From Mycolicibacterium hodleri (lineage in GTDB: Bacteria; Actinomycetota; Actinomycetes; Mycobacteriales; Mycobacteriaceae): 64,000 bases of DNA. The notes beneath the pieces are model-generated. The model saw only the letters and a program-made list of their open reading frames with translations, was not told the DNA's origin and searched no databases. The stretch spans positions 3,691 to 67,690 of the forward strand of contig NZ_RCZG01000019.1 of the NCBI RefSeq assembly GCF_006439015.1. The letters are read 5' to 3'. Below, one piece after another: positions 48,495 to 57,014 of this stretch (the stretch's first letter is position 1; every line of letters starts with the position of its first letter). The position numbers were made by a program, and so were the translations under genes.

Positions 48495-49988
48495 TCAGGA
48501 GGTATGGGTCTTGGCGTAGTTCGGTCCGGCCTCGCCGGTGGCCAGCCGCTTGCGTAGTCCGGTGCAGGCCCAGAGCGTGGCGAGCACGAGCAGGCCACCG
48601 AACACGTAGCCGTTGCCTGCGAACTGCGGGAGGAAGATCAGCGCGGCGCACACCAGCGTGAAGCAGATCGCCGCGAGTACGGCGACCGGCACGCGGGCCT
48701 TGCCGAGGTCGAACGTTCCTGGCTCGGCCGTCGGAATGGTGCCGCGGCGGTTGGCAATCAGGACTGCGATTGTCTGCAGGAGGTACATCGCGCAGACCGC
48801 CAGCGAGGAGAGTCCGAGGATGAGGAAGAACGCCTTCTCGGCGACCAATGCGGAGAGCAGCAGGATTGTCGAGAAGCCAAAGATGCCAAGCACGGCGTAC
48901 GTGGGTGTGCGGTTCGACGGGGACACGTGCCGCCAGACGTGGGAGAACGGCAGCATGTTGTCCCTAGCCATCGAGTAGGTCAGCCGAGTGGCCACCAGGA
49001 TGTTGGCCAGGATGCAGGCCAACACGTTCGTGAGCGCCACGGCGACGACGATCTTGCTGATGACCGGGCCGACCTGCTGCGTCATGATCTCCTCGATCGG
49101 CGCTGCGGTGGCGGCTTGGACGGCGTCCTGGTTCTTGATCGCCAGCACGTAGACGACGTACATGCCGAACTCGATGACGATCGAGGCGGTCAACGCGTAG
49201 AACATCGTGCGCGGAATGACGTGGCGGGCGTTGACGGTCTCCTCCGCGATGTCGGCACTGGCCTCCACTCCGATGAGTCCGAAGAAGGGGCCGAGCGAGG
49301 CGGCCAGCCAGGCCAGGACGTACGGACTACTGCCGTCAGACGTGCCGCCGGTGAAGAGCACCGAGACGGACTGGTGGTTGTCCGGTGAGGAGAAGGCGAC
49401 GATCGCGACGAGAATCGTGGCCCCGACCGTGATGACGAACTCGAGGCTCACGCCGATGTTGTTGACCATCGTCGCGAACCGCACGCCGTACAGGTTGATG
49501 AGCATGCACACGGCCATCACGCCGATGGCGACGAGGATCTGCGAGGTCTGGCCCATGTTCCAGCCGAACAGGCTGCCGAGGTAGCCGGACAGAATGTAGC
49601 CGACGCCGGTCATGCCGCAAATCCAGCCTGCGAGGGCTAGCGTGCCGGTGAAGAAGGCGAGCACCGAGCCGTGGATGCGACTTGTCCACTGGTAGGCATA
49701 GCCGGCGAGCGGGATCTTAGCGGTCAGGTCGGCCGCGATCAGCGTCCAGATCACGAACACCGCCGCGGCGAGCAGCAGGGTCCACACGAACGGTCCGCCC
49801 GCAGTGAAGTAACCCGCACCGAAGCCGGTGAACACCGCCGTCGTCGCGCTGATGGTCGCGAAGCCGATCGCGAAGGACGCGAGTCGGCCGACCGAGCGGT
49901 CGAGTTTCTGGGTGTAGCCAAACTCTGCGAGCTTGGCGTCTTCATCGTCGGTGGGGGATGAGGTGACGTGTGGGGCGGTGTCGGTCAT
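48495..49988 (-). CDS. APC-family amino acid/amine permease
   Basis: A 497-residue transporter with twelve predicted helices. The start has LDRSVGRLASFAIGFATISA followed by a Gly-rich break (FTGFGAGYFTAGGP) that forms the substrate site in APC transporters. LIGVEASADIAEETVNARHV near 235 is the family consensus between helices 6 and 7. It probably imports an amino acid or amine for the aminotransferase that follows 31 bp later. A 23-bp palindrome lies about 113 bp upstream of its start. Confidence 0.92.
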   Translation of the reverse strand: MTDTAPHVTSSPTDDEDAKLAEFGYTQKLDRSVGRLASFAIGFATISATTAVFTGFGAGYFTAGGPFVWTLLLAAAVFVIWTLIAADLTAKIPLAGYAYQWTSRIHGSVLAFFTGTLALAGWICGMTGVGYILSGYLGSLFGWNMGQTSQILVAIGVMAVCMLINLYGVRFATMVNNIGVSLEFVITVGATILVAIVAFSSPDNHQSVSVLFTGGTSDGSSPYVLAWLAASLGPFFGLIGVEASADIAEETVNARHVIPRTMFYALTASIVIEFGMYVVYVLAIKNQDAVQAATAAPIEEIMTQQVGPVISKIVVAVALTNVLACILANILVATRLTYSMARDNMLPFSHVWRHVSPSNRTPTYAVLGIFGFSTILLLSALVAEKAFFLILGLSSLAVCAMYLLQTIAVLIANRRGTIPTAEPGTFDLGKARVPVAVLAAICFTLVCAALIFLPQFAGNGYVFGGLLVLATLWACTGLRKRLATGEAGPNYAKTHTS

Positions 49989-50100
49989 CGGGTGCTCCAG
50001 ATCGGGGAAACGTCAGAGGGAGGGAAGCCACGACCTCGTAGTCGAATGACTCGAGACAACCCCACGTGGGGGCGGCGGCGGAAGTTCGGAATTCTGATGT

Positions 50101-50123
50101 ACTGATAAATCGGATTTATCAGT
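50101..50123. promoter_or_regulatory. perfect 23-bp A/T-rich palindrome, LysR operator candidate
   Basis: ACTGATAAATC (50101-50111), one central G, then GATTTATCAGT (50113-50123). It lies between the LysR gene stop and the permease start. The core ATAAAT-N3-ATTTAT fits a LysR binding box. Formation of a terminator with a 1-nt loop is less likely. Confidence 0.68.
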
Positions 50124-50146
50124 GAGCCGAGCCATCAACCGATTGA

Positions 50147-51064
50147 TCAGAAGAAGGTCGCCGGTCGTTCGGGGGATTGGCCGTCCTCGAAGCTCCACTC
50201 GTCACGAACCTGGCGAATGAGCGAGTCCGCGTCGTTGCTCAACCGGCCGGGGTGCCAGGCGAGCGCGGTGTAGTTGCGCCGCCGATCGATGATCGGGACG
50301 TAGACGATGCCCTGCCGGTTGTAGAGTCGCGCGCTTGCCTCGCTGGTGAAGCTGATGCCGAGACCGCGAGCCACCGTCGTCGTCTCCTCCTCGTAGGTTG
50401 CGGCGACGGCCGCGATCGTGGGCGGCGTGCCGTCGCGCGCGTCCATCGCCATCCAGTAGTCGCGCCAGCGGCCAGCACTACCCGGTGCGACGACGATCGG
50501 ATCGTCGAGCAGTTCGGCGATGGCGACCTCGGTCCGGTGTGCGAATCGGTGGTCACGGGGAAGGCAGGCCACCCAGTCCTCGGCATCGAGGATCAGCATG
50601 CGGTGTTCGGGCAGATCGACCGGGGGTCTGATGATCGCCACCTCGGTGGTGCCGTCGCCGAGGCCGGCAGTCGGGTCGGAGAAGTCGAATTCCCGCGGCT
50701 CGACCCTGATTTCGGGGTAGGCGGCCTCGAAGTACCGAACCAACCTGAAAAGTACGTCAGCGCCGGTCCCAATCAGATAACCCAGTCGGACAGAGCGATT
50801 GCGTTTCGTCGACGCGATCAGGTCGGCGATGGCCATGTCCACGGCACGGAGCGCCTCGACTGCGGTGGGGAGGAAGGCCGCGCCGCTTTCGGTCAGTGTC
50901 ACGCCACGGGTGTTGCGGCGTAACAGCGTCACACCGGTCTGGTGCTCGAGCTGTTTGATGGCCGTGGACAACGCTGGCTGCGTAATGAACAACTTCTCCG
51001 CCGCGCGCCGGTAGTTCAGCTCCTCGCCGAGCACGGCGAAGTACCTCAGCTGGCGCAGCGTGAC
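50147..51064 (-). CDS. LysR-family transcriptional regulator, start codon unclear
   Basis: About 305 residues. The helix-turn-helix is intact (TLRQLRYFAVLGEELNYRRA, then EKLFITQPALSTAIKQLEHQ), followed by an effector domain (SVRLGYLIGTGADVLFRLVR...). No ATG, GTG or TTG occurs in frame near the expected N-terminus; the codon before TLRQL is GTC, and the next standard start would be at 51238, deep inside the acyl-CoA dehydrogenase gene. Either a non-standard start or a base change is involved. GGAGG lies at 51081-51085. It probably controls the permease-aminotransferase operon. Confidence 0.75.
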   Translation of the reverse strand, partial: VTLRQLRYFAVLGEELNYRRAAEKLFITQPALSTAIKQLEHQTGVTLLRRNTRGVTLTESGAAFLPTAVEALRAVDMAIADLIASTKRNRSVRLGYLIGTGADVLFRLVRYFEAAYPEIRVEPREFDFSDPTAGLGDGTTEVAIIRPPVDLPEHRMLILDAEDWVACLPRDHRFAHRTEVAIAELLDDPIVVAPGSAGRWRDYWMAMDARDGTPPTIAAVAATYEEETTTVARGLGISFTSEASARLYNRQGIVYVPIIDRRRNYTALAWHPGRLSNDADSLIRQVRDEWSFEDGQSPERPATFF

Positions 51065-51126
51065 GTCGGCGCTCGTCGGAAGACCTCCATCAATCGGTCG
51101 TCCGGCGATGATAGGCCGGGGGCGGC

Positions 51127-53322
51127 CTACGGGTCGCGCGGCAGTCCAAGCAAGCGTTCGGCGATGATGTTGAGCTGCACCTCCGACGTGCCGCCGTAGA
51201 TCGTCGTAGCGCGCCCGGCCAGTAGGTACTCGGACCATTTGCCGGAGAGCTCGCCAAGGTCGCCGATCGCGGCGTCGGTGCCGAACGAGGACACCCCGAA
51301 CTCGGCGTAGCCCTGACCGGTCTTCATCGACAGCAACTTGCTGATGGCGGCGGCGGGCATTGGGTCGCCGCCTGCCAGCGTCAGCAGTGTCGAGCGCATG
51401 TTGAGCAGCTTGGCGGCATGGCCCTCGGCGATCAGGCGGCCCGCCTCGTTCTGTTCGATCTGGTCGAAGTGCCCGTTCTTGAGGAACTCCACGAACTGGT
51501 CGAGGCTGGCCAGGAATGGCGGCTCGCTACTGCCGATCGACACCCGCTCGTTCGTCAGGGTGTTGCGGCTGACCTCCCAGCCGCGGTCCACCTCGCCGAG
51601 CACCATCTCGTCGGGCACGAAGACGTCGTCGATGAAGACGGTGTTGAACATCGCGTTGCCCGTGAGCTCGCGCAACGGCTTGACCTCGACGCCCTCGCTG
51701 GCCATGTCCAGCAGGAAGTAGGTGATGCCGCCGTGCTTGGGCGCACTGGGGTTGGTTCGGGCGAGCAGTGCGCCCCACTGTGAGAACTGTGCACCGGTCG
51801 TCCAGATCTTCTGGCCGGTGATCCGCCAGCCGCCGTCGACCTTGGTGGCCTTCGTCGTGAGGCTGGCCAGGTCGGAGCCCGCACCCGGCTCGGAGAATAG
51901 CTGGCACCAGATCATCTCGCCGCGGAACGTCGGTGGCAGGAACCGCTGCTGTTGGCTATCGGTGCCGTAGGCGACGATCGAGGGAATGATCCACGCGGCG
52001 ATGCCCATCTGCGGTCGCTTCACGGCGCCCGTCGAGAACTCCTGGGCGATGATGATCTGCTCGATCGGCGACGCGGCGCGGCCCCACGGCGTGGGCAGGT
52101 GCGGCTGCACCCAACCGCCCTCGGCGATCGCGGTGTTGCGCTCTTCGCGCGGAATCGCCTTCAGTGCAGCGACTTCCGCTCGAATCTCCTCGCGCAGCTT
52201 CTCGGTGTCGGGATCGAGGTCGATGTCGATCGAACGCATTCCCGTCGTGGTGGCGACGTCGATGACCTGCTGCGGGTAGTCGGCGGCCCGCCCGAAGCAC
52301 GCCGCGAGCACGATCGCGCGGCGGTAGTACACGTTGGTGTCGTGTTCCCACGTGAAGCCGATGCCACCGTGCACCTGGATGCAGTCCTGGGCGCAATGCT
52401 GCGCGGCGACGGGCGCGAGTGTGGCGGCGACGGCGGCGGCGAACTCGTACGCGGCGTCATCGCCATTCGCAGCTTCGGGCACCTCGTCGATGGCCCGCGC
52501 GGCGTCCCACACCGCGGCGGTGGCCCGCTCGGTCTCGGCGATCATTCCGGCGCACTTGTGCTTGATGGCCTGGAACTGCCCGATCGGGCGGCCGAACTGT
52601 TCGCGGATCTTGGCGTACTCCGAGGCGGTGTCGGTAGCCCAGCGGGCGACCCCGATGCACTCGGCGGACAGCAGCGTCGACATCATGGCGCGGGCCCTCG
52701 TGCGGCTCAGATTCGACAGCACACGATCGTCGGCGACCTCGACGGCGTTGGCGCGAACGTGCGCCAGGGGACGTAGCGGGTCGACGCTCTTGACGGGTTC
52801 GATCTCGACCTGGTCGGCGTCCAGGACGATCCATTCCTCACCGCTATCGATGGATACGGGAAGAACGAGCAACGACGCCTGGGCGGCGGCGGGGACGGCG
52901 CGGACTTCACCGCGGATGACGAGGCCGCCACCTTGCCGCGTGGCCGTCAGCCCGGAGTCGATGGCGTAGGCCGCGATCGTCTCGCCCGAGGCGAGTCCTT
53001 CGAGCAGCTTGTCCTGAGGGTCGTTCGCGGAGATCAGTGCGCTCGCTATCGCGGAGGGCACGAACGGGCCAGGAACCGCGCCGTAACCGAACTCGGCCAG
53101 GACGATCGCGAGTTCGAGGATGCCGAAGCCCTGGCCGCCGACGTTCTCCGAGAGGTGCAGCCCCTGAAGGCCCTGTTCGGCGGCGGCCCTCCAGTAGGTC
53201 GGCGGGTTGGCGATGGGTGTCTCGAGGGCTTCGTGCAGCACCTCGGACGGCGCGACGCGCTTGACCAGGTTTCGGACGGAGTCGGCCAGGTCGTTGTGTT
53301 CGGAAAGGATCGCGATGGGCAT
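51127..53322 (-). CDS. fadE6: acyl-CoA dehydrogenase FadE6, double-domain
   Basis: 731 residues, equal in length to M. tuberculosis FadE6 (Rv0271c) as remembered, and in the same neighbourhood. Two acyl-CoA dehydrogenase units are joined. The first (to about 345) ends with QVHGGIGFTWEHDTNVYYRR. The second (about 360-731) has WCQLFSEPGAGSDLASLTTK, TGQKIWTTGAQFSQ and AGRATTIYGGTSEVQLNIIA. FAD and acyl-CoA oxidation to enoyl-CoA is expected from at least one unit. ATG 53322 follows AAGGAG. Confidence 0.9.
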   Translation of the reverse strand: MPIAILSEHNDLADSVRNLVKRVAPSEVLHEALETPIANPPTYWRAAAEQGLQGLHLSENVGGQGFGILELAIVLAEFGYGAVPGPFVPSAIASALISANDPQDKLLEGLASGETIAAYAIDSGLTATRQGGGLVIRGEVRAVPAAAQASLLVLPVSIDSGEEWIVLDADQVEIEPVKSVDPLRPLAHVRANAVEVADDRVLSNLSRTRARAMMSTLLSAECIGVARWATDTASEYAKIREQFGRPIGQFQAIKHKCAGMIAETERATAAVWDAARAIDEVPEAANGDDAAYEFAAAVAATLAPVAAQHCAQDCIQVHGGIGFTWEHDTNVYYRRAIVLAACFGRAADYPQQVIDVATTTGMRSIDIDLDPDTEKLREEIRAEVAALKAIPREERNTAIAEGGWVQPHLPTPWGRAASPIEQIIIAQEFSTGAVKRPQMGIAAWIIPSIVAYGTDSQQQRFLPPTFRGEMIWCQLFSEPGAGSDLASLTTKATKVDGGWRITGQKIWTTGAQFSQWGALLARTNPSAPKHGGITYFLLDMASEGVEVKPLRELTGNAMFNTVFIDDVFVPDEMVLGEVDRGWEVSRNTLTNERVSIGSSEPPFLASLDQFVEFLKNGHFDQIEQNEAGRLIAEGHAAKLLNMRSTLLTLAGGDPMPAAAISKLLSMKTGQGYAEFGVSSFGTDAAIGDLGELSGKWSEYLLAGRATTIYGGTSEVQLNIIAERLLGLPRDP

Positions 53323-53375
53323 GCGCTGGTCTCCTTGAATCAACCGGTGGGTTGGGACCGAGCGTACCGCGATGG

Positions 53376-54338
53376 TCATGGCCGCCGGGCGGCCACCTGA
53401 TTTACCAGGTTCACCAGGTCCCGCCCGTCGTGCAGGCGGCGGCAGTTGTCGACGCCCTCGGCCAGGTATCGGCGCATGGTGTCGACCGTGTACCAGGTGA
53501 CGTGCGGGGTCAGCACGACGTTGTCGAGGGACAGCAGCGGATTGTCGGCGGGCACGGGTTCGACGGTGAAGACGTCCAGACCCGCTGCGCCGAGTCGCCG
53601 TTCGCGCAGTGCGTCGATCAACGCGGACTCGTCGACGATCGCGCCCCTCGAGGTGTTGACGAGCACTGCGTCGCGCTTCATCAGGGCCAGCCGGTCGGCG
53701 TCCAGCAGGGCCGAGGTCTCCTCGGTGAGCGGCAGGTGCAGCGACACGATGTCGCTCTCGGAGAGCAACTCTGCCAGCGTGCGCCAACCCGCGGTGCCGT
53801 CGTCACGGGTGCTGGTGTGCCGAACCGTGGCGCCCATGGCGAGAACAATCCTTTCGACCTGCTTGGCGACGTTGCCGTAGCCAACCAGGCCGACCGTGCA
53901 GCCGCCGACGTCGCGGACCGTCTCGCCGAGGGTGGGGTCGGACGGCCAGCCGCGGCCACGACGGGTTGCGAGGTCGAGGGCGGGCAGCCGACGCAATGCG
54001 GCGAGTATCAGCAGGACCGTGCCCTCGGCCACCGACGGGGCGTTCGCGCCCGGCATGTTGGCAACGCCGATGCCCAACCGGGTCGCGGCGGCGACGTCGA
54101 TGGTGTTGACGCCCGCGCCCAGTTTGTGCACCAGGCGGCATCGCGTGGCGCGTTGGAGATCATCGGCGGACAAGGGGCGCAGGACGTGCCAGATGACGTC
54201 GACCTCGGGCAGTTCGCGGTGAAAGGTGTCTTCGTCGTCCTCACCGCAGTAGCGGATGTCCAGCCAATCCCGTTGAGGCGCCAGGTATTCATGCACCTTG
54301 TCGCCCGGCGTGAAATGAGCCAGAACCTTCACCGCCAC
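53376..54338 (-). CDS. D-isomer-specific 2-hydroxyacid dehydrogenase
   Basis: A 320-residue NAD-dependent oxidoreductase. The nucleotide motif is VGLVGYGNVAKQVERI near 148, NTSRGAIVDESALIDAL near 232 holds the catalytic-loop region, and TPHVTWYT near 285 has the catalytic His. An Arg in LVNTSRG and a Glu nearby complete the usual triad. The substrate is a 2-hydroxy or 2-keto acid. It is an extra gene compared with the remembered M. tuberculosis order between fadE6 and Rv0272c. Confidence 0.9.
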   Translation of the reverse strand: MAVKVLAHFTPGDKVHEYLAPQRDWLDIRYCGEDDEDTFHRELPEVDVIWHVLRPLSADDLQRATRCRLVHKLGAGVNTIDVAAATRLGIGVANMPGANAPSVAEGTVLLILAALRRLPALDLATRRGRGWPSDPTLGETVRDVGGCTVGLVGYGNVAKQVERIVLAMGATVRHTSTRDDGTAGWRTLAELLSESDIVSLHLPLTEETSALLDADRLALMKRDAVLVNTSRGAIVDESALIDALRERRLGAAGLDVFTVEPVPADNPLLSLDNVVLTPHVTWYTVDTMRRYLAEGVDNCRRLHDGRDLVNLVNQVAARRP

Positions 54339-54435
54339 AGTGCTTCCTCTCTCGCCCTCTCGCCGACACTCCGCTTGTTGACGCGCTACTCGGCGTGTCG
54401 CGTCAACAACCGTACTTTCGGCGGGGTCGGCGCGG

Positions 54436-55557
54436 CTAACGCCACCGCTTCGCGATCCACTTCGCGATGGTATCCGCCTGCTCGCTGCGTGCCCCGGGCG
54501 TCGTAAAGTAGTGGTCGGTGTCGATCGAACGGAGGGTCTTGTCGGCGCTGGCCAGCGCCTCGTGAATGCGACGGGCGTCCGAGGGGTACACGCCGGTGTC
54601 CTGATCGGCGTTGATGACCAGGGCTGGGCAGTCGATGCGGGCCAGGTGCGGTTCCGCGCCGGTCTGCGCGGTACGCAGACTCCACATGCCCAGCCAACTG
54701 CGCAGAGTGCACGCCGCCGCGATGCCGTGTGGCGAGCGGTTGGCCTTCACCGGCCGCCCGACGTAGCAGGTATTGGCTGGCCGGTTCGAGGGCTCGAGTG
54801 TCGGATCCACCATCCGCGGATCGGCCCAGGTGCGCAGCACCGTGAAGGGGCGGTCCGAAAAGCCGGCTGCTCGAACACGTTTGAGTTCATCCTCGACCCA
54901 GTCCGTGATTGCGTGGTTGCGGGCGACCTGTGCCCCGCGGTAACGCTCGATGAACTCGGCGGAGAATGGCGGGCCGTTGCGCTCGTCGAAGAGGTCGAGA
55001 CTGGCGTCGGTGGCGATCGGATCGCTCTCGTCCACCACGGACCCGTCCATCCATGCCGTGAGCACCTCGGGCCTGCCGGGGTGTGCCGCGCTGGCAATGT
55101 AGCCATCGGCCGCAGGGAGGTCGCCGAGTCCCGTCGCGGGCCGCATGCCGTCCAGGGGCGTCACGTGCGGGTCGACGGCCTGTGCCTGGTAGGCGGCCAT
55201 CAGCGAGCCGCCACCCGAATTGCCCAGCAGCACCACCGTTTCGATGTGCTGAACCTCTCGCAGCCACTGCACGCCGACGCCGATGTCGACGAGGGCATGA
55301 TCGAGTAGAAAGCTGCTCTCGAAGCCGCGGAATCGGGTGTTCCAGCCGAGGAAGCCGATGCCGCGGGTCGCCATGTAGTCGGCGAGATAGTGCTCGGAGA
55401 AGTCGATTTGGTAGTGAGTGGCGATCATCGCCACCTTGGGCTTGCGTCCCACCCCCCGGTAGTAGACCCCTTGGCAGGGGTGTCCGCCCGAGCCGGCACG
55501 GCGCGCAGTGGGCGAGTCCATGCCGATGAACTCGCGCGACACTCCTGGTGTCACCAC
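54436..55557 (-). CDS. alpha/beta hydrolase (Rv0272c-like)
   Basis: 373 residues. The nucleophile elbow LLGNSGGGSLM places Ser near 113, an acid candidate lies in VINADQDTGVYPSD near 325 and a base His in SIDTDHYFTTPG near 352. No lid or export signal is obvious. The size and position beside fadE6 and the VOC gene match M. tuberculosis Rv0272c. Function unknown, perhaps a thioesterase or lactonase in lipid catabolism. An internal ATG at residue 13 is an alternative start. Confidence 0.82.
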   Translation of the reverse strand: MVTPGVSREFIGMDSPTARRAGSGGHPCQGVYYRGVGRKPKVAMIATHYQIDFSEHYLADYMATRGIGFLGWNTRFRGFESSFLLDHALVDIGVGVQWLREVQHIETVVLLGNSGGGSLMAAYQAQAVDPHVTPLDGMRPATGLGDLPAADGYIASAAHPGRPEVLTAWMDGSVVDESDPIATDASLDLFDERNGPPFSAEFIERYRGAQVARNHAITDWVEDELKRVRAAGFSDRPFTVLRTWADPRMVDPTLEPSNRPANTCYVGRPVKANRSPHGIAAACTLRSWLGMWSLRTAQTGAEPHLARIDCPALVINADQDTGVYPSDARRIHEALASADKTLRSIDTDHYFTTPGARSEQADTIAKWIAKRWR

Positions 55558-55727
55558 GGCGGGGCATTCCTCGTCACGGTGAGCCCCTTCGTAGTAATCG
55601 GCGTCGACTGTGTTGGCTCACGCCGAAAATCCGCCGACCCCTCGACGTCATTCCGCACGGTCGACGACCCTGCACGGAACCCGATGTTAGATTCAGATTC
55701 GTTCTGTGACCAGACCGGAGTGCCGCC

Positions 55728-56309
55728 ATGATCAAACCCGAGAACACCAACTCCGAATTTGAACTCGGCGGCATCAATCATGCCGCTCTGGTGTGCGCCG
55801 ACATGGAGAAGACGGTCGCCTTCTACAACGGCGTTCTCGGCATGCCGTTGGTCAAGTCGCTCGATCTGCCGGGCGGCCTGGGACAGCACTTCTTCTTCGA
55901 TGCGGGCAATGGGGACTGCGTGGCGTTCTTCTGGTTCGCCGAAGCGCCTGACGGCGTGCCCGGCATCTCGGCCCCTGCGGCGATCCCCGGTATCGGCGAG
56001 ATCGTCAGCGCCGTAGGCTCACTCAATCACCTGGCGTTCCACGTGCCTGCGGACGAGTTCGACGAATATCGAAAGCGCTTGAAGGAAAAGGGCGTACGCG
56101 TCGGTCCAGTGCTGAACCACGACGAGAGTCCGGCGCAGGTGTCCGCCGCGTTGCATCCCGGCGTCTACGTCCGCTCGTTCTACTTTCAGGACCCCGATGG
56201 CATCACCCTCGAGTTCGCCTGCTGGACTAGGGAATTTACCGAGAGCGACACGGTCACGGTCCCTAGGACCAACGCGGATCGCCGACCGGTACTGCCGACC
56301 GTCAGCTAG
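55728..56309 (+). CDS. VOC-family (glyoxalase/dioxygenase) protein, Rv0274-like
   Basis: A 193-residue two-module VOC protein. The first metal ligand is His in GGINHAALVCADMEKTVAFY near 18, another is in SLNHLAFHVPADEFDEY near 100, and a terminal Glu is in DPDGITLEFACW near 165. These are the usual metal ligands of glyoxalase/extradiol-type enzymes. Length and context match Rv0274. Substrate unknown. Its stop overlaps that of the convergent TetR gene by 4 bp. Confidence 0.88.
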   Translation: MIKPENTNSEFELGGINHAALVCADMEKTVAFYNGVLGMPLVKSLDLPGGLGQHFFFDAGNGDCVAFFWFAEAPDGVPGISAPAAIPGIGEIVSAVGSLNHLAFHVPADEFDEYRKRLKEKGVRVGPVLNHDESPAQVSAALHPGVYVRSFYFQDPDGITLEFACWTREFTESDTVTVPRTNADRRPVLPTVS

Positions 56310-56932
56310 GTTCGGTCCACTTCGCGGGCGGCGAGGGTGAGTCCGTCGAGGATCCGGGTGAGTTGATCCACCAGTTGGCCTTGATTCAGTCGGACGTATC
56401 CCGACACCCATGCGCCGATCGTCTGGCTGACACCGCCGACGACGAAGTGCGCGGCGGATGTGGTCCATCCGTTGTCCGGCAGTTCATAGGCGCTCGCCGC
56501 GTGCTTGCCTGAGAGCAGGGCGAAGACGCCGCCGACCTCGGCGCGTTTGCGCGCCAGGACCGCGTTGGTCAATCGCGGATTGAACAGCAGACGGCCGACG
56601 CGGGCGTCGTCGGCGATCACGCGGACGAGATTGGCGATGCCCGCCCGGTTCTGTTCCTCGCTTGGCGCGGCCGCGACGGCGGCCTGGGTGGTCGCGGCGA
56701 TGTCGGCGATGACTCCGTCGAAGACCGCGGCGACCAGTTCGTCCTTGTCGGTGAAACTCTCGTAGAAGTAGCGTGCGGTGATACCGGCCTCGCCGCAGAT
56801 GGCACGCACGGTCAGGACGCTCGGCTCGTCCGCTCCGCCGAGGAGTTCGAGGCCCGCGTCGAGTAGCCGGCGCCTGCGTTCGGCCACGCGATCGCTGGCC
56901 TGCACTCCGCCGTACGGCCGGATCTTCGCCAT
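56306..56932 (-). CDS. TetR-family regulator (Rv0275c-like)
   Basis: About 208 residues. The helix-turn-helix is near 35-60 (VLTVRAICGEAGITARYFYE), a typical TetR ligand domain follows (VGRLLFNPRLTNAVLARKRA, TSAAHFVVGGVSQTIGAWVS). ATG 56932 begins MAKIRPYGGV and is chosen because the upstream open frame is not protein-like. A palindromic operator lies 38-60 bp upstream. It probably represses itself and the divergent DUF2236 gene. Confidence 0.88.
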   Translation of the reverse strand: MAKIRPYGGVQASDRVAERRRRLLDAGLELLGGADEPSVLTVRAICGEAGITARYFYESFTDKDELVAAVFDGVIADIAATTQAAVAAAPSEEQNRAGIANLVRVIADDARVGRLLFNPRLTNAVLARKRAEVGGVFALLSGKHAASAYELPDNGWTTSAAHFVVGGVSQTIGAWVSGYVRLNQGQLVDQLTRILDGLTLAAREVDRT

Positions 56933-56970
56933 GCCCACGATCTTGACACCCGTCGGGCGCCGGTGCAATA

Positions 56971-56992
56971 TCTGAGAACACGTGTTATCAGA
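56971..56992. promoter_or_regulatory. palindromic TetR operator
   Basis: A 22-bp inverted repeat: arms TCTGA and TCAGA around the perfect core AACACGTGTT, with one unpaired base on each side. It sits between the TetR start (56932) and the divergent gene start (57015). Confidence 0.78.
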
Positions 56993-57014
56993 TGCGCGGA
57001 TGAGGGGTTGGCCA

